A DNA stretch of 64,000 bases from assembly GCF_000715505.1 (NCBI RefSeq), contig NZ_JHEH01000011.1, positions 38,595 through 102,594 on the forward strand, read 5' to 3'. The DNA comes from Thioclava dalianensis. GTDB taxonomy: Bacteria > Pseudomonadota > Alphaproteobacteria > Rhodobacterales > Rhodobacteraceae. Shown here piece after piece: positions 1-6,984 of the stretch. The position numbers were made by a program, and so were the translations under genes. Each line of letters opens with the position of its first letter. The first letter of the stretch is position 1. The notes under the pieces are model-generated. The model saw only the letters and a list, made by a program, of their open reading frames with translations. It did not search any database and had not been told where the DNA came from.

Positions 1-124
1 AAGCTCTGTCGATCCCGTCCGCGAAATCACCGAGTTGATCAAGGCGCAACGTGGCTATGAGCTCAACGCCAAGGTGATCACCGCCGCCGACCAGATGCTC
101 GGCGCAACGACTCAGGTGCGCTGA
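1..124 (+). CDS. flgG: Flagellar distal rod protein FlgG, C-terminal end only
   Basis: Partial gene: the window opens inside it, and 40 codons remain before the TGA at 122-124. The visible end contains the pattern ELIKAQRGYELNAKVI followed by TAADQML, the C-terminal signature of rod/hook proteins, where the tail helix packs in the rod. FlgG forms the distal flagellar rod across the periplasm. The stop overlaps the flgA start by one base (TGATG), so the two are translationally coupled. FlgF and FlgE share this signature, but the flgA-flgH order downstream favours FlgG. Confidence 0.85.
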   Translation, partial: SSVDPVREITELIKAQRGYELNAKVITAADQMLGATTQVR

Positions 125-546
125 TGTTACGCCTCACCCTGTGCTGGGCCCTTTGTGCCGCAGCGACACCCGGATGGGCCGAGCAACTGGTCGCGGCGCG
201 CACGATCCGCGCGCAAACCGTGCTGGCAGCCGAGGATGTTCAGGTCGAACCGGGCACGCGTGCAGGCACGTTTACAGAGCCCGCAGAGGTCGTCGGACTT
301 GAGACGCGCGTCACGCTTTATGCCGGGCGCCCGATCCGTATCAGCGATCTCGGCAAGCCCGCCATCGTAGAGCGCAACCAGTTTTTACCTCTCATCTTTC
401 TCAAGGGCGGGCTGACGATCCGCACCGAGGGGCGCGCATTGGAGCGCGCCGGGATCGGCGAGACGATCCGCGTGATGAACGCCGCCTCGAAAGCCACCGT
501 CAACGCCCGGCTTGCCAAGGACGGCGCCGCTTATGTCACCCAGTGA
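124..546 (+). CDS. flgA: Flagellar P-ring assembly chaperone FlgA (short form)
   Basis: This 140-residue protein opens with a signal peptide ending near GWA-E (residues 18-20), so it is exported to the periplasm. A SAF-like region (about residues 20-80) includes the pattern VLAAEDV and the later GRPIRISDL stretch typical of FlgA. The C-terminal part (GLTIRTEGRAL, then IGETIRVMN) matches the FlgA tail. FlgA helps FlgI polymerise into the P ring around the rod. At 140 residues it lacks the long N-terminal part of the enterobacterial protein, as is usual in alphaproteobacteria. It starts one base inside flgG and is followed by flgH. Confidence 0.9.
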   Translation: MLRLTLCWALCAAATPGWAEQLVAARTIRAQTVLAAEDVQVEPGTRAGTFTEPAEVVGLETRVTLYAGRPIRISDLGKPAIVERNQFLPLIFLKGGLTIRTEGRALERAGIGETIRVMNAASKATVNARLAKDGAAYVTQ

Positions 547-559
547 GGAGACCCATGCC

Positions 560-1282
560 ATGAAACTGCGCGCGCTGCTTTTGGTGCTTGCGATGGCGTC
601 CTGCGGGCGTCTCGAGAATGTCGGAAAAGAGCCGGGCTTCACGCCTGTGGAAAGCGGCAACGAGTTCTTCGCGATGTCGAGCGTGGCAATGCCGGTCGAG
701 ATAGAGCGGCGGCGCCCCACGCAGGATGCCTCGCTTTGGTCGGGATCGCGCAACTCGCTTTTGGGCGACCGGCGCGCCGCCCAGCGCGGGGATATCATGA
801 CGGTCGTTATCGAGATCGACGACAAGGCAGAGATTTCCAATTCCAGCGGACGGTCGCGCTCGGGCTCGGAAAGCCTTGGCATCCCCTCCTTGCTGGGCAT
901 TCCGCAACGTCTGGACAAGGTGCTGCCAGACGGGGCCTCGATGGCTGATGCGGTCTCGACCAATTCCAGCTCATCCTATCGCGGGGACGGCTCTGTCTCG
1001 CGCAATGAAAAGCTCACTCTGCGCGTCGCGGTTACCATCATCGAGACGCTGCCAAACGGCGTCTTGCGCATCCAGGGCAGCCAAGAGGTCCGGGTGAATT
1101 ACGAGGTGCGTGAGCTGGTGGTAAGCGGCTTTGTCCGGCCCGAGGATATCAGCCGCCAAAACGAGATCACCTATGACAAGATCGCCGGCGCCCGGATTTC
1201 ATATGGCGGGCGCGGCCAGATCAGCGACGTGCAGCAGCCGCGCTATGGCCAACAGATCACCGATATCCTGCTGCCATTCTAA
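560..1282 (+). CDS. flgH: Flagellar L-ring protein FlgH, lipoprotein
   Basis: FlgH forms the outer-membrane L ring that acts as a bushing for the rod. I place the start at ATG 560 (240 residues) rather than ATG 512. It has GAGGAG eight to nine bases upstream, and the result is a clean lipoprotein signal peptide with cysteine at residue 15 (AMAS-C). Conserved FlgH blocks are visible: the SLW...LGDRRA...GDI segment, then the IEIDDKAEISNSSGRS stretch and the C-terminal VRPEDI and ISYGGRGQ motifs. The length is normal for the family. It lies in the plus-strand flgG-flgA-flgH operon with a FliL-like gene 11 bases downstream. Confidence 0.95.
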   Translation: MKLRALLLVLAMASCGRLENVGKEPGFTPVESGNEFFAMSSVAMPVEIERRRPTQDASLWSGSRNSLLGDRRAAQRGDIMTVVIEIDDKAEISNSSGRSRSGSESLGIPSLLGIPQRLDKVLPDGASMADAVSTNSSSSYRGDGSVSRNEKLTLRVAVTIIETLPNGVLRIQGSQEVRVNYEVRELVVSGFVRPEDISRQNEITYDKIAGARISYGGRGQISDVQQPRYGQQITDILLPF

Positions 1283-1293
1283 GGGGACGTTCG

Positions 1294-1791
1294 ATGGGCA
1301 AACTCATACCGATTCTCCTGGCGCTTGTCGGGCTCGCGGGGGGTGGCGGGGCGGGCTATTTCCTGCGCCCGCCCCCGCCCGACCCCGAGGCGCTGGCCGA
1401 GTGCGGACCGGTGCAGACCGATCACGATCTGCAAAGCTTGCCCCCGGGCGAAGAAGAAGGCGAAGCCACCACGGAATTTGTCAAACTGAACAACCAATTC
1501 ATCGTGCCCGTCGTGACCTCTGGCAAGGTAAGCTCGCTTGTGCTCCTGTCGCTTGGCCTTGAAGTCCGGGTCGGTGGGACCGAGGCCGTCTATCGCGCCG
1601 AACCCAAACTGCGCGATGCATTCCTGCAAGTTCTGTTCGACCACGCCAATGTTGGTGGCTTCGCCGGTGATTTCACCGGCGCGGCCACGATGGATCGGCT
1701 GCGCATGTCTCTCCGCGAGACCGCACAAAGCATCCTTGGCGACCAAGTGATCGCTATCCTCATCTCGGACATCGTGCGTCAGGACACCTGA
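1294..1791 (+). CDS. FliL-like flagellar basal-body protein (second copy)
   Basis: This 165-residue protein has an N-terminal membrane helix (about residues 4-24, with a Gly-rich GLAGGGGAG stretch), a proline/acidic linker and a C-terminal periplasmic domain. The domain includes VKLNNQFIVPVV and ends in a DQVIAILISDIV strand that resembles FliL's terminal LLVIEFVLN strand. FliL family members surround the stator and modulate torque. A second, more canonical FliL lies at 11310-11816, so this is a paralogue. An SD-like AAGGGG lies upstream of ATG 1294. It is the last gene of the flgG-flgH block and converges on the FliJ-like gene. I am confident of the fold family but not of a distinct role. 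Confidence 0.75.
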   Translation: MGKLIPILLALVGLAGGGGAGYFLRPPPPDPEALAECGPVQTDHDLQSLPPGEEEGEATTEFVKLNNQFIVPVVTSGKVSSLVLLSLGLEVRVGGTEAVYRAEPKLRDAFLQVLFDHANVGGFAGDFTGAATMDRLRMSLRETAQSILGDQVIAILISDIVRQDT

Positions 1792-1807
1792 GCACGCCGC
1801 ACCCCGC

Positions 1808-2155
1808 CTAAGGGTTTTGCCGTTTCGCAAGTTTGACAAGTGCCGCGTGCCGCCCCACGGCGCGCGCAGCCGCATCGCGGGCGCCCTCAAAGCGAGGGGC
1901 GCCCGCTTTGAGTTCGTCTGTAATCTGCTCCGTCCGGTTGTGCACAAAGGTGTCAAAGCGCGCAGCGGCAATGGCGGTCTCAGGACTGGCCGCCGCAGAT
2001 TTTCGGGCGCTGCGTTGCTCTGCGGCCAAAGCCTCGCGCTGCGCCTCGATTGCCTGACGCTCGCGCGCGAGCGCTGCAAACCCGCTCAGCGCCACCATCC
2101 GATGTATCTGCGCCAGATCCGTGAGGCGGCTGAGTTGGCGGCGCTTGTTCATCAT
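1808..2155 (-). CDS. Small charged coiled-coil protein of the flagellar cluster, FliJ-like
   Basis: This is a 115-residue, Ala/Arg/Glu-rich protein predicted to be almost entirely helical, with heptad-like stretches at residues 20-55 and 60-110. It has no signal peptide or membrane segment. Its start overlaps the flhB stop by 4 nt (ATGA), so it is the last gene of the minus-strand export-apparatus operon. Size, composition and position beside flhB fit FliJ, the stalk-like escort protein of the flagellar ATPase. No sequence motif proves that, and fliI is not in this window. It could instead be an unrelated cluster-specific helical protein. Confidence 0.55.
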   Translation of the reverse strand: MMNKRRQLSRLTDLAQIHRMVALSGFAALARERQAIEAQREALAAEQRSARKSAAASPETAIAAARFDTFVHNRTEQITDELKAGAPRFEGARDAAARAVGRHAALVKLAKRQNP

Positions 2156-3234
2156 GATCTCCGACGGCCCGCCCGCGCGCGCATCTTCTCGGCAAAGCGG
2201 ATCGCTGCGGCCACGGGCTTGTAATGTTCGGGCCGGATATCCTCGCCGACCTCAACCACGGCATAGAGCGCACGCGCGGTCGGTGGATCGGAATGAATCG
2301 GCACGCCTGATTCCGCCGCGATCTCGCGGATCCGTGCGGCCAGCGCATCCATGCCTTTGGCCACGCAGGTCGGCGCGCGGCCACTTTCGCGATCCCATTT
2401 CAGAGCCACGGCATAATGCGTCGGGTTGACGATGATCACATCGGCCTGAGCCGCATTACGCAATGTCTGACCTGTCGCAATCTCGATACCGCGTTGGCGA
2501 CGCTGGCCCTTGAGATGCGGATCGCCTTCTGATTGCTTCATCTCATCCATGAGTTCCTTGCGGCTCATCCGGTTGCGGCGCAGAAAATCGGCACGCTGCC
2601 AGAAGTAATCGACCGCCCCCATCAGGGCCGCGAGCCCCGTGACAAGTGCGAGAAATTCGACGATCATCTCCATCAGCATCCCGCTGGACTGCCCCGGAGA
2701 CAGACGCTGGCTCACGAGGATCTCGTCCAATTTGGCCCGCAGATAAAACGCCAGAACGACCGAGATCACGATGAGCTTCACCGTGCTTTTCGCGAATTCG
2801 AACAGACCGTTGCGTCCGAATTTCTGCACGGCATTCGCCATTGGATTGATGCGGCTGAGCTTGGGTTGCAGCTTCTCGGGGGCGGCCACGATGGCGCGCT
2901 GCGCCCAATAGGCGACCAAGGCGGCAATCAGCGGCCCCAGCAGGAACGGAGCGACCGGCGCGAGCATCGAGAACATCGCGCCCATCCCCAAAGCGCTCCC
3001 GCCCGAAAAAATGGTTTTCGACAGGCTGTCGGCGCGATCGAGCATCACCATTGCGCGCGACCCGAACTGCTCAAGCGCGACATGCCCCACGGCAGCGATC
3101 GCAAGCAGGAAGCCGCCATAGACCGCCGCCACCGCGATTTCGCTCGAGCGCACAAGATCGCCCTTCCGGCGGGCCTCTGTCAGCTTGTGCTCGGTCGGTT
3201 CATATTCCTTTTCGGCGGCGTCTTCCTCACTCAT
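2152..3234 (-). CDS. flhB: Flagellar type III export switch protein FlhB
   Basis: FlhB is an inner-membrane part of the flagellar export gate and switches substrate class after hook completion. The 360-residue length is normal. The N terminus carries EPTEHKLTEARRKGD, the classic FlhB/YscU start, followed by four hydrophobic segments between about residues 33 and 210. The autocleavage motif NPTH is present at residues 270-273 within VIIVNPTHYAVAL, so self-processing should be intact. It overlaps fliR and the FliJ-like gene by 4 nt each, giving a coupled flhA-fliR-flhB-fliJ-like order. Confidence 0.97.
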   Translation of the reverse strand: MSEEDAAEKEYEPTEHKLTEARRKGDLVRSSEIAVAAVYGGFLLAIAAVGHVALEQFGSRAMVMLDRADSLSKTIFSGGSALGMGAMFSMLAPVAPFLLGPLIAALVAYWAQRAIVAAPEKLQPKLSRINPMANAVQKFGRNGLFEFAKSTVKLIVISVVLAFYLRAKLDEILVSQRLSPGQSSGMLMEMIVEFLALVTGLAALMGAVDYFWQRADFLRRNRMSRKELMDEMKQSEGDPHLKGQRRQRGIEIATGQTLRNAAQADVIIVNPTHYAVALKWDRESGRAPTCVAKGMDALAARIREIAAESGVPIHSDPPTARALYAVVEVGEDIRPEHYKPVAAAIRFAEKMRARAGRRRS

Positions 3235-4007
3235 GGAGGCACCACGAACGGGTTGCCCAGAAAGTCGCGGATCGCCTCATGCCACAGGACGATCCCGCCG
3301 GGCAGCGCGATGGCCAAAAGCATCAAGCCACCCGCCGTCAGCGCAGGCGCCCCGACGAAAGCGACCATAAGCTGTGGCATCGCACGGTTGATCGCGCCAA
3401 GGGCCACATTGTAAATCAGGCCAGTAATCACGAAGGGTGCGGCGATCATGAAGGCCAGCACGAAACTCTGCGCGATCCCCGAGACGCCCCACATCCGCAA
3501 CGCGCCGGCATCGGGCCACGCCCCTGCGGGGAGCACATCGTAAGAGCCGATCAGAAACGCGGTTAGATGCACGGCAAATCCCAGCTTCATCAGCAAAGCA
3601 ATGGCCGCGATCAGCAAGAGGTTTCCCACGGCGGGCTGCGGCTCGCCGCCCATCCCGCCAAGCAGTTGCGACAGCGATGTCGCCTGCGCGGCAATCGTCC
3701 CCGCCACCTGAAGCGCGAACACGAAGGCGCGCAGCCCCAGCCCAAGAAACAGCCCGATCATGAGCTCAGAGAGCATCCAGAACGGTATGCCCTCACGGCT
3801 GCGCAAGGGGGCCAGATCGGTCGCAAGCGCGGGCATCACGAGCACGGTAAGGCCCAGCGCGATCATGGTTTTGATGCGCGCCGGCACGGCTTGCTCTCCA
3901 ACGCCCGGGGCGAGCGCCACCAGACCGCCCACGCGCAATAGCACCACGAAGCCCAGAAACAGCGCGGCCCGACTGCCATCGAGAAGCTGCACGAGCGCCT
4001 CGGTCAT
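3231..4007 (-). CDS. fliR: Flagellar biosynthesis protein FliR
   Basis: FliR is a core component of the export gate (with FliP and FliQ). The 258-residue protein is strongly hydrophobic with about six transmembrane stretches. Family landmarks include FLGFVVLLRVGGLVALAPGVG near the N terminus and the GLFLGLGLRAFVFALQVAGT segment in the middle. It overlaps flhA upstream and flhB downstream by 4 nt each. fliQ is not found in this window, while fliP is at 14466-15209 on the other strand, so the gate genes are split over at least three places. Confidence 0.95.
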   Translation of the reverse strand: MTEALVQLLDGSRAALFLGFVVLLRVGGLVALAPGVGEQAVPARIKTMIALGLTVLVMPALATDLAPLRSREGIPFWMLSELMIGLFLGLGLRAFVFALQVAGTIAAQATSLSQLLGGMGGEPQPAVGNLLLIAAIALLMKLGFAVHLTAFLIGSYDVLPAGAWPDAGALRMWGVSGIAQSFVLAFMIAAPFVITGLIYNVALGAINRAMPQLMVAFVGAPALTAGGLMLLAIALPGGIVLWHEAIRDFLGNPFVVPP

Positions 4008-6091
4008 GCGGCCACCATCCCGACCATCGCGGGGCGCGCGTCCAATCCGATCTCTTCAAAGCTGAGCACCGGGGCCGCGATCCCTTTCGCGCTGAGCACC
4101 GTGCGCAGAAACCGCCGCCGCCGTCCCGATGCGACCAGCGCTGGGAAGATCCCGCTTTGCCCGGCCACGGACAGCCGCTCGGCGATATTGCCCGCCAGCC
4201 GATTGAACATCTCGGGCGGCAAGGCAACATCACCCGCCCCGCGCTCCCCGACCGTATAGGTGCCGAAGGTCTCCTCCCATTCGGGCGCCAGTTGAATGAG
4301 CGGGATCGTTCCATCTTCGCGGCGCAGCTCTGCCACAAGCTGAAAGCCCAGCCGTTGCCGCACATGTTCGCAGATCGCCTCGGGCGTCGGCAGGCTGCGC
4401 ACCTCCGCGATCGCTTCGATGATCAGCAAAAGGTTGCGGATCGACACCCGTTCCTCAAGCAGCAACCGCAACACTGCAAGAAGCAGATCGACCGGCACCT
4501 TGTCAGGGACGAGTTCCTCGAGCACGCGGCGATTGGCTTGGGCACGAGCGGGATCCGAAAGGTTGACCACCTCGTCGAGCAACCGCCGCAAGGCCCGCTG
4601 TGTCATCAGACGCGCGAAATTCGCCTTGATCACCTCCAGCAGATGGGTGGCCAGAACTTCGGTCGGGCTGACAACGGTCGAGCCCGCCAGAGCCGCCTCT
4701 TCCTGCGTGTCCGCCGACACCCAGCGCGCGGGCGCCTGAAAGACCGGCTCGCGCACCTCGGGCCCTTCGGGCAGGATCTCGCGATTGTCGGCGATCAGCG
4801 CCAGAACGCGCTCCGGGTAAAGCCGGTCTCGCGCCTGCTCGACGCCCTGAATGCGGATCCGGTAGCCGCCCGGCCCAAGCGTCGCATCGTCGGTCAGCCG
4901 GATCTCAGGGAGGATCAAGCCAAAATTCGTAGCCACATGGTTACGCATATTCGAAATCCGCGCATCCAGCCCGGTGGCCGGGTCCAGAGCCATCGCGACC
5001 AGATCCGGCGAGAACTCGACATGGATATCATCGACATCGAGCATATCGCCGAGCGACTTTTTCGGAGCGACTTTTTCTGGCGCGGGCATCTTCATCGCCT
5101 CGCGCCGCAGCCGCGCCCGCTCGTTCCGGGCCAACATATAGGCAGCCCCGCCCAAGATCGTAGCGCCCAGCATGAAGGGGACGAAGGGCAGCCCCGGCAC
5201 CAAGCCAAAGAGCCCCATCAAGATGCCGACCGTCGCAAGGGCTGGAGGGTATTTGCCCAATTGACGGAACATCTCTAGATCGGTGGAGCCCTTCGCCCCG
5301 CCGCGCGACAGCAAAAGCGCTGAGGCAATCGAGATGATCACGGCCGGGATCTGGCTCACCAACCCATCGCCGACCGTCAGGATCGCATAGGTTTCCAGCG
5401 CGCGCCCAATCGGCATTCCGTGGACCGCCGTCCCGATGATCAGCCCCATCACGAGGTTGAGCATGGTGATCAGCAAGCCCGCCACAGCGTCGCCCTTGAC
5501 GAATTTCGACGCGCCATCGAGCGAGCCGAAGAAGGTGGTCTCGGCCTGCTCGCGTTCGCGCCGCTCGCGCGCTTCGGCGTGATCGATCGCGCCCGCATTC
5601 ATATCGCTGTCGATCGCGAGCTGCTTGCCTGGCATCGCATCAAGCGCAAAGCGTGCGCCGACTTCGGCCATCCGGCCCGCGCCCTTGGTGATCACGATAA
5701 AATTCACGATCAGGATCACGCAGAACACGACAAGCCCGATCAGGACCGAGCCGCTCATGATGAAATTCGCGAAGCCTTCGATCACGTCCCCAGCGGCGCC
5801 TGTGCCAGTATGCCCCTCGCCAATGATCAGCTTGGTGGAGGTGACGTTGAGCGAGAGGCGCAGCATCAGCGAGCCAAGCAGGATCGTCGGGAAGGCCGAA
5901 AAATCCAGAGGGCGCTCGATGAACAGCGTAACCGTGAAAATTAGGATGGCGAGCGCGAAGGATGTCGCAAGGCCGACATCGAGAACCCATGCGGGCACGG
6001 GCAGGATCATCATCACGATGATCGCCATCAGGGCCAGCGCAAGAAGGATCGTGGGCTGAAAGATCCGGCGCAGGGTCAAGCTCGGCGTCAT
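4004..6091 (-). CDS. flhA: Flagellar export gate protein FlhA
   Basis: The 695-residue protein is the large export-gate subunit with an N-terminal membrane half (about residues 1-330, eight hydrophobic segments) and a cytosolic C-terminal half that docks chaperone-substrate complexes. The FHIPEP-family signature region is recognisable as VVFCVILIVNFIVITKGAGR, followed by the charged GARFALDAMPGKQLAIDSDMNAG stretch that is highly conserved in FlhA. It overlaps fliR by 4 nt downstream and the transglycosylase gene by 4 nt upstream, so the export genes are probably co-transcribed with it. Confidence 0.97.
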   Translation of the reverse strand: MTPSLTLRRIFQPTILLALALMAIIVMMILPVPAWVLDVGLATSFALAILIFTVTLFIERPLDFSAFPTILLGSLMLRLSLNVTSTKLIIGEGHTGTGAAGDVIEGFANFIMSGSVLIGLVVFCVILIVNFIVITKGAGRMAEVGARFALDAMPGKQLAIDSDMNAGAIDHAEARERREREQAETTFFGSLDGASKFVKGDAVAGLLITMLNLVMGLIIGTAVHGMPIGRALETYAILTVGDGLVSQIPAVIISIASALLLSRGGAKGSTDLEMFRQLGKYPPALATVGILMGLFGLVPGLPFVPFMLGATILGGAAYMLARNERARLRREAMKMPAPEKVAPKKSLGDMLDVDDIHVEFSPDLVAMALDPATGLDARISNMRNHVATNFGLILPEIRLTDDATLGPGGYRIRIQGVEQARDRLYPERVLALIADNREILPEGPEVREPVFQAPARWVSADTQEEAALAGSTVVSPTEVLATHLLEVIKANFARLMTQRALRRLLDEVVNLSDPARAQANRRVLEELVPDKVPVDLLLAVLRLLLEERVSIRNLLLIIEAIAEVRSLPTPEAICEHVRQRLGFQLVAELRREDGTIPLIQLAPEWEETFGTYTVGERGAGDVALPPEMFNRLAGNIAERLSVAGQSGIFPALVASGRRRRFLRTVLSAKGIAAPVLSFEEIGLDARPAMVGMVAA

Positions 6092-6888
6092 TTCTCTGCA
6101 CGCCGTGCCAGAGCGGAGGCGAAAAGCGATGCGCCCGCGGCATGGCCAAGCCGTGGCGTCGCGCTCTCATCGCGGATCAGGAGAGGGTAGCTATTCGCAC
6201 GGCGCGGCGGCACCACCGGGTTTTGCGCCGAGACGATATCGGGAATTTCAGGGATGTCCGAGAGATCCTGCGAGGAACGTGTGGGCGATATCGCCGCTGT
6301 GTCTTGGATCCGCGCTGGCCGCAGCTGCGCCATGTTCCTATCTTCCTCGATGAAGCCTTCACGCAGGCTGGCGAACCGTTTTGAATAGCGGTCGGCATGT
6401 ATCTTGGTGCGCGAATGAAAGGCACCGGCGGCCTGCGTCCAATCGCCCAATTCTTCATATAGCTCGCGAAGGAAACGCGCGGCGTAGCGCCCGTTGGCAA
6501 GCGGATCGAACATTTCCTCGATCGATGCGAACTGATCGCCATGCCATTTGAAATTGATCTGAAAGCAGCCGACATCGAAGCTCCGCGCGCCGCGCTTATA
6601 TTCACGAAACACATAGCGCAGAGCCTCATCACGGGTGTCGAACCAATGCCCAGCCCCTTCCATATTCACCGTCCAGGGCCAGGGCCGAAAGGTGCCGTCG
6701 CGCTTGCGTCCGGTTTCCGTGAGCGAAATCGCTTTGAGCACAGAGATCGGCACTTTCGTCTCACCTGCGACCAGCTCGGCGGTGCGTTCACACATCGCGG
6801 CAGTGTCCAACGAGCGGGCATGCACGAGACGCATCGGCATGACCAACAGCGCGCCGATCAGACAAAACGCAAGACAGATCTGTTGCAT
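6088..6888 (-). CDS. Lytic transglycosylase of SLT type, probably flagellar (SltF-like)
   Basis: This is an exported 266-residue protein: a hydrophobic N terminus ends near HARS (residues 23-26) and the mature part carries an SLT-type muramidase domain. The catalytic glutamate is probably E58 in ISLTETG, and the GCFQIN motif corresponds to the GLMQIN motif of the family. A poorly conserved, Pro/Ser-rich tail follows after about residue 185. It cleaves peptidoglycan, and its 4-nt overlap with flhA suggests it opens the wall for the rod. Established knowledge: Rhodobacter sphaeroides SltF is a flagellar transglycosylase from a similar cluster; identity with it is my inference. Confidence 0.8.
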   Translation of the reverse strand: MQQICLAFCLIGALLVMPMRLVHARSLDTAAMCERTAELVAGETKVPISVLKAISLTETGRKRDGTFRPWPWTVNMEGAGHWFDTRDEALRYVFREYKRGARSFDVGCFQINFKWHGDQFASIEEMFDPLANGRYAARFLRELYEELGDWTQAAGAFHSRTKIHADRYSKRFASLREGFIEEDRNMAQLRPARIQDTAAISPTRSSQDLSDIPEIPDIVSAQNPVVPPRRANSYPLLIRDESATPRLGHAAGASLFASALARRAEK

Positions 6889-6984
6889 TGGGTTCTCCCT
6901 TGGCGACGCAATTCATGCTGTCTGAAGGGTTAAGGGCAAAACCTTTAGATTGTGTTTTCAGCCTCTGAGAAAGGTCGCGATTGG

